In this document: positions 45,976 to 57,904 of the stretch, in pieces
How the letters are laid out: the number at the start of each line of letters is the position of its first letter
Position numbering within the stretch: the first letter of the stretch is position 1
Notes under the pieces: model-generated
Told to the model about the DNA's origin: nothing
The model's input: the letters and a program-made list of their open reading frames with translations, nothing else
The model's database searches: none
Source of the DNA: Rhyacophila brunnea
Taxonomy: Eukaryota; Arthropoda; Insecta; Trichoptera; Rhyacophilidae
DNA length: 64,000 bases
Reading direction: 5' to 3'
NCBI GenBank assembly: GCA_022495005.1
Contig: JAGYXB010000791.1
Coordinates: forward strand, 682,001-746,000
Translations under genes and position numbers: made by a program

Positions 45976-46112
45976 ATGTTTACACAAGCATCATTTTTGT
46001 GGCAATCAAAATTCTCCAATCCTTCCATATTATAGTGGTAAGACGTGTCATTCACTACTCAATACTTACTTAATTAAAAAATATATTTTTATAAATTGTT
46101 ACCAATGTAATA

Positions 46113-47411
46113 CGAGGGTGGGTCAATAAGTCCTTAGAAAAGCCGACAGGTGGCGCGACTAGTACTGTAAGCGGTTTGTTTTCATGCAGCGGCACTACCG
46201 ATTCAGTATGCTGCGAAGTTTCAATCAGATTGGTCGGGTTGTTGTGTGTTTCTCGTACATTTAAAAAATTTTTTTTGTGGAAAATGGAAAAATGGAAAAT
46301 GGAGAAAATTGAGTTTAGAGCTGTTATTAAACATTTTAATATAAAAGGGTTAACAGCAAAGGAAATAAAAAATGAGTTGGATTTAGTTCACGGCATATCT
46401 GCTCCTTCACTTGCAACTATTTATAACTGGTTAAATGAATTTAAACGTGGTCGTACATCAACAAAGGATGAACCACGCTCAGGACGTCCTGTAGAGGTGA
46501 CTACACCAGAAATGATCAATAAAATCCACGATATGGTGTTAAGTGACCGAAGATTAAAGTTGAGTGAGATAATTGAGGTTACAGGGATCTCAAAAGGTAG
46601 CGTCATTTCTATTTTACATGACAAATTGGGCATGAAAAATATTTCTGCAAGATGGGTGCCGCGTTTGCTCACAGTCGACAATAAACGCAATATGGTGGTG
46701 GCCTCTAAAGCCCTGTTGTCGCTCATGCAACGCAATCCGGATGAATTTTTTCGTCGCTTTGTGACTGTAGATGAAACATGGATACACCACTATACTCCCG
46801 AGACGAAAGAACAGTCAAAGCAGTGGATTGCGAAAGGCGAACCATGTCCAAAGAAGGCGAAAACCGTAAAATCAGCTGGTAAGGTTATGGCTACTGTATT
46901 TTGGGATGCACGTGGAATTATTTTCGTTGACCATTTGGAAAAAGGAAAAACAATAACAGGGGATTATTACGCATTTTTATTGGACCAGCTAAAAAACGAA
47001 ATTGAAGAAAAACGGCCTCATTTAAACAGGAAAAAATCCTCTTTCATCAGGACAATGCCCGTGTTCACACATGTTTACGATCAATGGCTAAAATTGAAGA
47101 ATTGAAGTTCGAATTGGTCGACCACCCACCGTATTCGCCAGATTTAGCCCCCAGTGACTTTTTCCTTTTCCCAAACTTAAAAAAATGGCTAAGTGGACAA
47201 CGTTTTTTTTCAAATGAAGAAGTCATCGATCGGACAAATGCTTATTTTGAGGACCTTCCGAAAACTTATTTTTCTGACGGTTTAAAAAAAATTGAGAAAC
47301 GTCTAACCAAGTGTATTGAGCTCCAAGGAGATTATGTTGAGAAATAAAAAAAAATACAAAAATAAAAACTGTTTTAATGCTTTTTTCTAAGGAATTATTG
47401 ACCCACCCTCG
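46113..47411 (+). mobile_element. Mariner (Tc1/mariner superfamily) element, 1299 bp
   Basis: Terminal inverted repeats of 28 bp match at 27 positions (start CGAGGGTGGGTCAATAAG). TA flanks both sides (46111-46112, 47412-47413). The length and the single transposase gene are typical of mariner. The near-identical TIRs and almost open gene imply a recent arrival, in contrast to the decayed elements around it. No other copy was noticed in the window. Confidence 0.95.
46284..47347 (+). pseudogene. Mariner transposase with one frameshift
   Basis: The product would cut and paste the element through a DD34D catalytic core. Seen in order: an N-terminal helix-turn-helix region (KIEFRAVIKHFNIKGLTAKE onward), a WVPRLL motif (mariner consensus WVPHEL), the first catalytic Asp in VTVDETWIHHYTPE (residue 163 counting from the ATG at 46284), the second Asp in HQDNARVH (47051), and the third in YSPDLAPSDFFLF, 34 residues after the second. 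The frame breaks at a six-A run (47031-47036): one base is missing, the upstream frame stops at 47105, and the downstream frame continues to 47347. I prefer the ATG at 46284 over the upstream one at 46176, because the residues before it are unlike mariner N-termini and part lies near the TIR. Otherwise almost full length (~350 residues). Confidence 0.93.
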
Positions 47412-47413
47412 TA

Positions 47414-48170
47414 TCAACAACTGCAAGCCGGATCTCTTGAAAACACTTGGCTTACTACTTATAGTAAACCACAAGACAAATCTATTTCCTTTACCATAAC
47501 AAACCATAGACAAAATATAATAATTATTAAACAGGGTATACGGGATATTCATTATATGGGGGTTGTACCCGACCTTAGTTTTTCCCGCGTATACAAATGA
47601 AACATGGGAGATGTCCGTTGGAGAAGTGAAGGGAAACTTTTAGAATGGTATCCTACTTACAAAGAGCGTCAGTTGCTGGACTCGCTGGCAGTCAGCTCTG
47701 TATATAATGAAATGAAGCCAAGTTTGAAATAAAACGCACATTGACTACATAACCAATTTTAAGTCTATTAATAATTTAATTAATCCATACGTATACGTAA
47801 TGCCGATTTTTGATGGATTTAATTTCTACTACGTCCTACAAACTGCCAGATTATTCGCCTTCTTTTCATTTAGATACTTAAGGATTAAGGAACTTAGTAA
47901 CCATGAGGGTGAATTATAATATGAAAGTAGGTATACAAAGTGAAAACGGTTAAATGGGCAAGGTTTAGGCAGACTAATGTAATGAATTGAGTTTTATACT
48001 GTGAATATAACATGAAAGTTACAGACGTAGCTGGTACTCTGATAGGTATACTAAAATTTATCATATTTTGGATTTCAAAAAGAACTCCCCTATTTCAGAC
48101 GTTAATATTTTGTTTGGGGCGAATCTTATGAACCCTTCATGCCACACAAATATGCGGATATGTCCCTAAA
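47414..48170. other. No recognisable feature
   Basis: AT-rich sequence following the mariner. Nothing supportable. Confidence 0.3.
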
Positions 48171-48425
48171 TTACGTCTGCCACATATTACGGGATATCGA
48201 AAGCCTACCCCTGTGGTAACGGGGTTCATTTCGGCCGGACTTCCATCATCGGATGTCCGCAGACCAGTTGCCACGGATGCCGCCGCACAGCTCAATTGTG
48301 TGACAAAGGACACCCCCTATATTGAATCCAAAAGCTCTATCAGCGCGACCAAAGATATCCATATAGGCAATATTCGGATGAGAGTTTTACTTAACTGTTT
48401 TCCCTCGAAAGAAAAGCGAAAGTGA
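48171..48425 (+). other. GC-richer block with an unidentified 70-residue frame
   Basis: A frame from 48213 reads MVTGFISAGLPSSDVRRPVA and ends NCFPSKEKRK. The block is richer in G+C than its surroundings, but I recognise no domain and see no start context, splice sites or neighbouring exons. It may be an exon or element fragment. Confidence 0.25.
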
Positions 48426-48696
48426 ATTCAACAGCTCAATACTTAGCTATATTACATATGGGAAAAGCATTAATTTAGGTGTATGTAATATACAGGACCC
48501 AATCCTAGAAACATAATTAGTCAAGAAACCGAGAACTGCCTCTCGGCCTTCATAAGGTTTCAGTTAAAATAAAAGGTAGATGAAAAAATCGGAGCCGATT
48601 ACACTTATTTACTTTACAGACAACGATACAAATTCCCAATAATGCCAGACGAAAGCTTTCACTTGGGCGTATGTAGAGCTTTTGGAAGACCATATA

Positions 48697-48832
48697 GCGG
48701 AGTAATTATAACTAAGAATAATATTATGAAGTAAGGATAGGTACTCAATTGCATATACCGCATACTACGTGCTAAGTGGAGTAATTATAACTAAGGATAA
48801 TATCATAAAGTAAGGATACTCAATTATTAATA
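48697..48832 (+). repeat. ~80-bp imperfect tandem duplication
   Basis: GGAGTAATTATAACTAAGAA followed by GAAGTAAGGATAGGTACTCAATT at about 48699-48753 recurs, with small changes, at about 48778-48828. No function is evident. Confidence 0.65.
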
Positions 48833-48878
48833 ATGCTAAATACGAATGCGACACTGAAAAAACCGAGGAACACACGAC

Positions 48879-49383
48879 TAGAGTTGGGTTTCGGGAATTT
48901 CCCGACGGGGATTCGGGATTTCTTTATTATCAAATATTAATTGAAAAAACGATTGTCTATACGTAAAAAGTGGACAGAAAACACAAAACGTTTAAAGACT
49001 GATCGGGGAATTTAACACAATTAAGCCAAAGTCGACTCAAAATGAGCGCAACTTTTGTAACATCAGGGAATTTTGTGTCTCAAAAGCGTACGCGATTGTC
49101 AGACGCAGCGATTGACAGTCTGTGTTTTTTAAAATCCTATTTTAATAAGTAATGTTTTGACTTATTTTTGTTTCCTGTATTCCTTCTTCTATTTTGTTTG
49201 TGTTCTTATATAAATTATAAAAATCATATTTTTTGGAATTTGTCTGTTTTTACACTGAATTTAGGATTTTTATAGGTTTTTTTTAAATTTCCCGATATCT
49301 CGAGAATTCTCGAGAATTCTTTTCTGGAAATCCCGAATCTCGAGAATTCAAAATTTCATCATTTCGGGAAATACCCAACTCTA
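48879..49383. mobile_element. 505-bp hAT-like MITE (TAGAGTTGGG ends)
   Basis: TAGAGTTGGG at the left and CCCAACTCTA at the right are exact inverted repeats, with GGGAATTTCCCGA / TTTCGGGAAAT-type sequence next to them and several CTCGAGAATTC copies inside the right end. CACACGAC (48871-48878) and CACATGAC (49384-49391) form an 8-bp duplication with one change. Confidence 0.82.
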
Positions 49384-49391
49384 CACATGAC

Positions 49392-51723
49392 TATCCATCT
49401 ACTTACTACAGCCAGTAGCCATCGACGAGATTAGTGTTAAGTTTATACCTATTGGTTTTCATAATAAGAAGAAAGTTTTCCAAGTCATTTAAATATTTTC
49501 CACATAGATACACAGTGAAAGAAGAAAACTTAGAATGAATTATAATTAAATTATGAGTAAATATGGATCATAAACATAAACACGAAATCAAAAGTGAAAC
49601 AAATGCTTTTAAATTTATATACAAGAACAAATAATAATTTCTTACAAACGCTGAGACTTTAAGAAACACTAAGCAATCAACGCAATAATTTCACATTTAT
49701 TTGAACAAAGTTATTATTTATATTGAAAAACAGCTATTCAGCCAGCAAATTTGATAGTGAGTTTTGTTTGCTAGAAAGTTTTCGACGAACAAAAAACATG
49801 CATAATTGGAAAATTTATTAATTATATTTATAATAATATTTATCATTTATTTAAGTGCTGTAACCTTCACGAAGAATGGTAATTAATTCAGTGGCGAAGT
49901 CTCCATAGTAGGCGATTATTTAAAGCCTACCTTCTAAGAAAAATAGATCAAGTAACTAATTTAATTTAAAAAATAACTAAATACACAGAAAAACCATCCA
50001 ATTGAGAGTCATCTATCGTCAGCATTTAGATGTTTTATTTTATTAATATCAGTAGCTGTTTTTTCATCTTCTGTAATACTTTTATTTTGTTAACTGTCAA
50101 TTCATGGTGGAACTACATTGTATTGTTGTTTAATTTAATAAAACGCATTTTTTTTGTATTACTTATTCCACTTTTAATCAATAAATTAGGACCGGTCGTC
50201 CGCCTCAGAGGGACATTTTCAACTGTTCTGTAATACCGTATCGTTTGTTGTATTGTTTTTCCACGATATTTTTAAGCATACGCTACTTACACCCATAACT
50301 CAAAATACTATTTTTTTCGTGATGTCATTCATAAAACACATGAACTTAATATAGTGTTGCATATAGCGACGGTGCGATATTTTTGGTAGAAAATAATAGC
50401 TACTGTCGAATGTAACAAAATTCATAAACACAAAAAATGAAAAAACGCAAATGTTTCAGCTGTTCATTGCGGTATAGACATACCGCGGTGTCAGTTAGTC
50501 TCACGACGTCACTGTCCTGCAAAAGAGTTGCAACATTTCTTTGATTTGATTGATTTATGACCATGTCGAGACGATGTTGTATATGCGACCGGGCTTAAGC
50601 GTATCTGCGATATACCTAGTCCTTTACAATAATTAGTAGACTAGGTGTGTAGGTACATAAATATAACCATTTAGTTATAACTTTTCCAATAGTTTACCTA
50701 ATTAATGATTACTTTTGGTGTCAATTATCGTGGCGTAAATCATATCCCATATTTCCACCCTACCTACTATACTCATTGTTGTCATCCAGGCACTTTAATC
50801 AATCAACGAGTGACTATTCAACCGTGTTTTCAAAACAGTTAATTACCTGTAGACCACGAGAGCGTTAAGACTTGCACTACTTTGACCGCCATAGCGTTAC
50901 CAAAGCAGTGATTCATAAAAACTATTAACTCATTACCCACCCTTCCGCCACAAGTACAGTGTAACCGTGAGAGTGACTGGGGCTCCAGCCATCTCAACAT
51001 CAAAGGTTAGTGCCTGGACTGATTCCCTGTGTAACCGCCCTCCCCCAGCATCCAAAGCCCTCTTCATACAGTCCAATATAAATAGTCAAAATAAAATATT
51101 GTAATTCGTGCTTGATGTAAATATTTGCGAGTTAACCCGGCTCATACTGTGAGATCAGCGATCGTTTTTTTCTCGTTAATCACTTACGATACCTATATTT
51201 CATCATATTTGAAAGCAGTGGGTAGGCAGGATAATACAAAATCACATAACACGGCGGCTAATCCATCACCCGAACGCCTAAATTATTGCATAAAAGGGCT
51301 TAAATTAAATCTCTCATAACAATTTGAATTAACCATGAAATGTCCAAAAATTATACCACGATATTCATGAAAATCTCGTTATATTTGCATCGCTAATACT
51401 AAATTTAGCGCCCAGCCATTCTAATACGTATTTAATAAATATATAAAATCGGGTGAATTTGGAATCTATGAATTATGGCTAGTATTACTAGGGCAGTTAG
51501 ATAATCAAGGTAAATGCTAGAGAGAGATAGCTACAGGCAAACATATTTAAAAAATACTTCACCTACCAATTCTTCAAGCGTGAAAAAATTAAGTTACGGT
51601 TGGGAAACAAGATGAAGATAGTTATTTTTTAGATATGGAAAAAAAGGGTTTGTCTCGTCATAAAACATTATTTTTTAATGAGGAAAACGAACACCCTGAT
51701 CAAAGCCAAGTTAGACCTATCTA
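49392..51723. other. Mostly unannotated; possible retroelement or exon remnants near 50.9-51.3 kb
   Basis: 49891 has an isolated CAGTGGCGAAGTCTCC end. Around 50960-51140 the DNA is richer in G+C (AACCGTGAGAGTGACTGGGG, CGCCCTCCCCCAGCATCC) and is followed by AATATAAATAG and AATAAAATATTG. That could be an LTR or a promoter fragment, but no ends or target duplication were found. The 64-residue frame at 51125-51319 is unrecognised. Confidence 0.3.
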
Positions 51724-51957
51724 CCTCGCAACTAAACTGCGACAATCCAAAAAAATGTCAAACAGGGAAATTCAGCTTTGAAGTTGTCACCTTTCACATT
51801 TTGTACTGTTTTCGAAATATATGTAGATAGGTATTGAACGAATTTTTTGACTTGTATTTTATGACTCGCTACTATTTTCGCTACATGTACTTAACTATGA
51901 ATTATAAAACACGTTATATTTGAACTTGTGGGGGGGGGGGTTTAGTTGCGGGAGTGC
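51724..51957. repeat. 234-bp MITE-like repeat (family Y), uninterrupted copy
   Basis: CCTCGCAACTAAACTGCGAC at the left and GTTTAGTTGCGGGAGTGCGA at the right are inverted repeats. A 12-G run lies at 51929-51940. It is the paralogue of the sequence split around the 57.6-61.9-kb nest, where AACTGCGACAATCC here corresponds to the insertion site there. Confidence 0.72.
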
Positions 51958-53025
51958 GATATGTATACTATGATTTAAATCCATTCCTGGAGGATTTCTG
52001 AATTTAAATGTTGGATAAGTTGTCACTGTGAACATCGCAGTAGATGCCCGAATTAGACGAAAATAAAGAAAATAAGAAAATCATAAATTCTTTTGGCCGT
52101 TAAGAGTTAGATATTAGAAAGCCAATAAGCATTATAAAACATCGTAGATATATTATATAATTATGTATTATATTGTAGCACCCAGTACAATTAATACTTA
52201 TGATTTCCTTATAGTTAACATTAAATTATATTTTTTTAATAACTTTTACTGTGTTTATAGGAACCAGCAGTTATTACCCCCATTTTTAATTGAACATGGT
52301 TCTGGATTTTGACTGCAGTTCTTTAAATAACCAAAATACATACTTACCTACGCACGTATATACATACTTACTAATTATCATGATTTCCTTACCAGGTGGA
52401 GCACACGGACAGTACACTTTGCAGGTGTTCAACAATTTTAGTTTTAAAAGCTTTGAATAAAAAATAATATATTGATATATAATATTTTTTTTATTGGCTA
52501 TCTTTAGGATGGACCATAAACAAGAACATAATATTATCACAAAATAAAAATGCAGCGGAACCTTCAAAGCTCACGAGATTTTTAAAGGGTTCTCGTTCAA
52601 AAATAACTAAGCGGTTCTCGTGGTTCGTTTCCAGTTTCACTTTCAGCTCTGGCTTATAATAAGAGATATATTTTAAAAATAACGTCATACTGATGCAACA
52701 AATATAAATAATCCAAAATATCTGCTTACTATTTGACTATTAGGCCAATTAAAGATCGATTCAGATGGTCAGCGTAAGTCACGATTATTTATAACTATAT
52801 TAACAAAATGATCTTCATTCGTGAGAAACTTTTTATAATTTAAAATTGGTAGACATATGCAATATTCCAGACACATGCCAGATGTATTCCAAGTCATATC
52901 AGATGTTTCATATAAGGAGCAATAGAATATTATAGTGTTAATGTAAGAGTCAAGATACTTTGCCGTAAAACGCTATGCATTCCTACTGTCTGGGAAATTA
53001 ATGTATTTGTTGTTACTCCTTCTTC
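51958..53025. other. No recognisable feature
   Basis: AT-rich. The frames at 52286-52688 are AT-driven and show no domain. Confidence 0.3.
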
Positions 53026-53029
53026 CTGA

Positions 53030-53135
53030 AGCGACGCTTCAATAGAGATCTACGCGCTGCAGGGCTCACATGGCAGGAGGCGCGGAACGCCGGAACGTGA
53101 CTGTGGACCGTTGTAAATGCCACGACGTTGTGCTT
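53030..53135 (+). pseudogene. Non-LTR reverse-transcriptase tail fragment
   Basis: The plus strand reads FLKRRFNRDLRAAGLTWQEA followed by RNAGT-stop and LWTVVNATTLC. A 'DLRAAGLTWEEA...DR..WR.VVNALCPT' block is a common extreme C-terminus of non-LTR reverse-transcriptase polyproteins, so I read this as a short, dead fragment. It is a third family, distinct from those at 15 and 45.5 kb. Confidence 0.55.
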
Positions 53136-53450
53136 TACATATTATGCTCCAGTGCAAATTTACTAGTTTGAGTGAAAACTGTTTCGTCCTGTCAGGCTCA
53201 CCAGCTATCAATAGCGAGGGCTATCTGGCTGTTCAATGCACTCTCTAAAGATGTAGACATTTTTTATTATTTTTCGGTTTTTTTCTCTCTACTAATTTGC
53301 TTTGCCTGTAATTTTTATTCCAAATGCCATATTGTGAACGTTTTGAATTAATAATTTATGTGCTCAGTGTCTTTTTTTAAATAAATAAATGTATGTTTTC
53401 GAGAAAATCGAATTTAAATATTTCAGATTGATGGGCATATCCCATAATAA

Positions 53451-53885
53451 GGCCATACCTCAGTTGAGGCACGGTCTACAAAGATCGTGGCTAGGCGATG
53501 CGCGGATTGCGGGTCGCGGGTGCAAATGACGCATGCCGAACGTAATATTATTTGTCATATAAATCCAACATGCGTCCATTTAATGTTCTGTAGAAAGCGG
53601 CCGTGCATATCCACGGTTGTGCATATATGACGGGTGGTGGTGGGCACTTTAACGTATGTTCTATCGGTAACAATAATAATATATTCATTGACATGTTTTC
53701 TTTTTCAAGTAAATGGGTAACGTTTTTATTCATCTTTACACGATTTAAGAATTAATACCCCCGTCGCCATCACGAAACAAATTGACGTGTCCCCAGCTCG
53801 ACGTTCTCTCTCCGAATACCAGTGAGTCCAAAATTTCGTCGCGCCAATAGTTGAAAATTATTTGCCGTTTCACTGATGTATCATC
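53451..53885 (+). mobile_element. TTAA-flanked MITE (family T), copy 3
   Basis: Starts GGCCATACCTCAGTTGAGGC after ATAA (a decayed TTAA) and ends before TTAA (53886-53889). Same body as copies 1, 2 and 4, but with about 75 extra bases near 53590-53665 (AAAGCGGCCGTGCATATCC to GGGTGGTGGTGGGCAC). Confidence 0.72.
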
Positions 53886-53889
53886 TTAA

Positions 53890-55056
53890 TAAGTTTTCGA
53901 ATGAAACAATATTTTATCAAATAGCCCATTTGGAGGAGGTACAGTATTTTTACAGTACAGGTACAGTATCAGTTACTACATTGTATTTGTTTTAAAAAAG
54001 TATTATTCAATAATTATTATGGCTTGCAATCGTCCACAGTTATTTTGTTTATTGATAAGAAAGAGTTATGTATATTTTTTGTTTCTTGTAGGTAACCGTA
54101 AAAAGAGAGTAGAAAAACCCCTTTTCCTTGAACGGGGACGTTAATGCGTTTAGAACTTTTATACTGGACATAATTATTATGCACTATGATCTAAGTATCT
54201 GTATTTAATCAATTGATATAAGAAGGAAGCCACTTTCGACATGCCCGAATCAAAAAACTCGATCGCGACACGACGTGTTAACTTGAGCTTTTCCAGCCTT
54301 GGATTTATGCGCTGTGCTTTTTCGTTTTACAGAGGTCATTTTGCACATGGCAAGCCTCTTGACCTAATTCGATAAATGTGGAGTACTTTTTTTCTTACTC
54401 GGCATAATCACCAACATCTGGCTGATGTACATAATATATAAATATTTTTATAAGACAGTAAGCCTATTAAGACTGGCCAATCAAGGTTTTATTATAGATA
54501 CGAAAAAGGTATATATAGAAAGTTACCTATCGGTACGTGCATACGACCTATTTAAAATTGAATTGTATCTACTTCAATGAAATCGAATAAATAACATAAC
54601 AAGGTATGTACTTATTTTATTTATAAACTACTTACCTAAGTATTAAAATATGTATATTGAAAATGGAAAGAGATTGCATTATTGTATTTTCTCCTCCTCC
54701 GTTAACCTTTCATGGCACCAGACAAGCATTATTCAACTTGAGGGTTGCTACACTAATTTATAAGAATAACTTCCACGTGGACGGTTAACTCAATTAATAA
54801 CCACATCAATGTTTATAGTTAACACCAGTGTATACTTTAGAAAATATGATTATAGGGAGGGATGAATTCAATTTTGCGACCCCGTAAACAAATGCTGGGT
54901 GAATAAAAATGTTTGAATTACAATTAAAAAACGTAATTTAGAAATTGGTCAACGAAGCGACTTTCTAGGACTTGACTTATCAGAGAAGAACGACACTGTC
55001 TTGACTTTTGATAATCCTAGTTTATGAGTTTACCTGAGCTCTTATCCCCTCCATCT
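53890..55056. other. No recognisable feature
   Basis: AT-rich. TTTTTCGTTTTACAG near 54320-54335 resembles a splice acceptor, but nothing downstream reads as an exon. Confidence 0.3.
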
Positions 55057-55647
55057 GTTGTATTTTTTACAACGTTTTTATTAGCTCGTATTCTTATTTG
55101 TCCGGTGGTTGTTTGTCTGGTACAAATATTGCAACCCATTTTTAACTAACTTCCCGACTAGCTAGACATTTTCAACTTTTAGAATATATCAGAACACGAT
55201 GCCAATGCATTCTTTTAATACTTTTAGCCATCTACATCTCAAAATACACGTAAATTACATCGATCGGCCGCCTAGTCATTACGCGCCAGGTGCGTCTTCA
55301 GCGTCCAAAGTATTAAGCAGAATTAAATTCATTATCAGTTAATTCTGTTTTGTATGGAAAGTTATTTTAGAAAAATCCGTAAAAAGTAAAAGAATATTAT
55401 TGGTTGCTAAGCGGTGGTCCTAGCAACTAAATTATTAATATATCCGTGCGTTACTATGGAAATCAAAATGAAATGTCAAAATGACATTTCAGTATTCTAT
55501 ATTTGTTTGTTTGTTTGTTTTTTTTTTATAATTATTTCATATCAAGTACAAGTTTGAGCATATAGAGCATATTGAGCATAATAATTCAACAGAAAATTTA
55601 AAAATATTGTATATAAAAAGTTCTTTTTATCTTGTAATTATTTCTCT
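55057..55647 (-). repeat. Dispersed repeat Q (inverted partner of 24940-25408)
   Basis: Reverse complement of the repeat at 25 kb, from TTTTTATTAGCTCGTATTCTT to AGTTCTTTTTATCTTGTAAT. It carries about 70 extra bases (55245-55315, including CGATCGGCCGCCTAGTC) and a (GTTT)n tract at 55505-55522 not seen in the partner. Confidence 0.75.
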
Positions 55648-56372
55648 ATATAATATACGACCATTTTTGGTTCCACGGTGTTTACAAAGCAAAGCAAAAA
55701 TAATAAAAATAAAACGGGATGTTCTTGACAAATCAATTAATCACAATTTTAATACTGATGCAATATTATGGAGGAAATATTAATATGAAATGTGTATCTG
55801 TATCTAGAAGGAAAGTGATACAATTATATAAGTTTAACAGATAATATATTATCATACATTATTATGTAAGTAGCAAAAAGGATAAAAGCAGAAATGACGG
55901 TGGCAAGTTAAGTAGTGGCTGACGGTTTGACACTAATAATTTTGTGGTGAGAGCCAACGCGAAATCCTATCTACATTGCCGTCCGTTCTGTGATATCTAA
56001 TTAATTAAATTTGCGTCATACATAATCTTATACAATTTATTAATGATAAAAAATTGTTCATTTAATAAAATGGGTTTGCAAATTACACTTTTGTATAATT
56101 TTATAAAATATTCTAAAGAGCATAAACAACCCACATTAGAGAACCATGAATGTTTTACAACTTTATTTACAGGTCACAAAGTATGTAAGTTACACAAAAT
56201 TAAAAACAAATTGTTAATTATAATATCATTATATTAATACGTAAGTATTAGATAATATTTAATTAATGATGAAAAAATAATTACAGTCAGACATCGAGAA
56301 AGATACAATACAGATAATTAACACAAATTAGAACCTATAACATGTGTAGGTACGCGGGAAATAAAACTTTGC
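55648..56372. other. No recognisable feature
   Basis: AT-rich. The 64-residue frame at 56043-56237 has no recognised domain. Confidence 0.3.
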
Positions 56373-56736
56373 GGCTATACTTCAGCTGGGGCACGGTCCA
56401 AAACGATTGTGACTACGCGACGCGAAGATTGTGCAAATGACGCGTGCAGAACAAAACATAATTTGTCATAAAAAGTAAACATGCGTCCATTTAATGTTAT
56501 GTTTATTGTTCTATTACTAATAATAATAATATATTCATTGATATGTTTTCTTTTTCAAGTAAATGGATAACGTTTTTTAGTAATCTTTACACGATTTAAG
56601 AATTAATTCCCCCGTCGCCATCATAAAACAAATCGACGTGCGGACACCTCGACTTTCGCTTTCCGATTGCTGGCCAGTCCGAAATTTCGTCGCACCTATA
56701 GTTGAAAATTATTTGCCGTTTCACTGAAGTACCGTC
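56373..56736 (+). mobile_element. TTAA-flanked MITE (family T), copy 4
   Basis: Starts GGCTATACTTCAGCTGGGGC and ends GAAGTACCGTC before TTAA (56737-56740). The left TTAA has decayed. Body as in copy 1. Confidence 0.72.
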
Positions 56737-56811
56737 TTAAACAATTACAATGTATTGAATATACCTACATATTTTAAAAACACGTCAGACACACCTTATA
56801 GAAAAAAATCT

Positions 56812-56935
56812 TATTTGGACTTATAACCACTGGATTTGCACCAATGTGATTTACCAATTGAGCTACGAGCATCCTACTTAATTACAACGAATTTAACTAT
56901 TAGTTCTTACATGAAATGCTTATCAAATTTGTTAT
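56812..56935 (-). mobile_element. SINE family S2, copy 3
   Basis: The minus strand has TCGTAGCTCAATTGGTAAAT, a good tRNA-like A-box region, then a degenerate B box (GTGCAAATCCAG). The flanking AATTACAACGAATTTAACTA matches the segment next to the other S2 heads, which marks it as a SINE rather than a tRNA gene. Confidence 0.55.
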
Positions 56936-56939
56936 AAAA

Positions 56940-57583
56940 TATTATTAGATATAAGAAATGAATATGTAAATTTATGACGGACCGAATTCTCACAATATTA
57001 TGTTATATTGTTAAATATTATAACAAGGAATGTTTTTTTATATAAATAAGTAAGGTATACCTTTAGATTAAATACTGATTACACTAGATTAGGAGTTATT
57101 GTGTATTCCCACAATATTGTAGTGTCATGAATTGTAATGTTTACATCATAAAATCAATCATTTATGATGTTTTTGTGGAAAATTTCCTGTAAAAGGGAGC
57201 TAGATATTCTCCCCTTAAAACCCTATTCGGTATTCAACCTATACTTATATTGAATATGTAGACAATATAAGAAGACTCTTGATTCAGAGGCCATACCGAT
57301 AAATATCTGATTTTACAACTGGCAATTTATTGAATCCAATAATGTATTTTAACAAGATAAAGTCGTTAATTACTAATTTTTGATAATTATAGCAGCAATC
57401 TTTAACCGTGATTTAACAAATTGCGTCAATGGTGGCTATTGGTTTATCGGTTAAAATGCAAAAAAATGTATTAACAGGCGATATCGGTATTCGCTTATTC
57501 AAAAAAATAAACTTGGAAAAAATAGGTAGGTACTACACGTATTAGAAATCTGTGTGTTTATTTAGTTACTTTACTGATATTTC
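56940..57583. other. No recognisable feature
   Basis: AT-rich spacer before the nested transposon block. Confidence 0.3.
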
Positions 57584-57904
57584 GCACCATCGCAACTTAA
57601 CTGCCACCAGTGGCGCACCCAGGATTTATTATTGGGGGGGCCCAAGGAGGAGAATGTAAATTAGTCCCATAGGCTCTTTTCTTCTTCATATAAATATTTT
57701 TACATATTTTCACAATACACGGCGATATATTTGTACAGTTTCTCCTAGTTTTTATTAAATTGGAGGCATAGTGGCGGTAACCGTTGAGCGTGTCATCAGC
57801 GACTGGCGGATTGGAAGTGAACAGCGACCATGCTGGACATGTGTACCTAGTATGCTAAAAGATTACTTAAATAATATCGGCTGTGCTACCCGCTTGGTCT
57901 AGAG

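Noticed and set aside
45550..46073. Plus-strand frames of 99, 128 and 141 residues
   Set aside because: They overlap a minus-strand reverse-transcriptase tail and are its antisense shadows.
46176..46283. Upstream ATG as the start of the mariner transposase
   Set aside because: It adds 36 residues unlike any mariner N-terminus and leaves almost no 5' untranslated region after the TIR; the ATG at 46284 gives a normal start.
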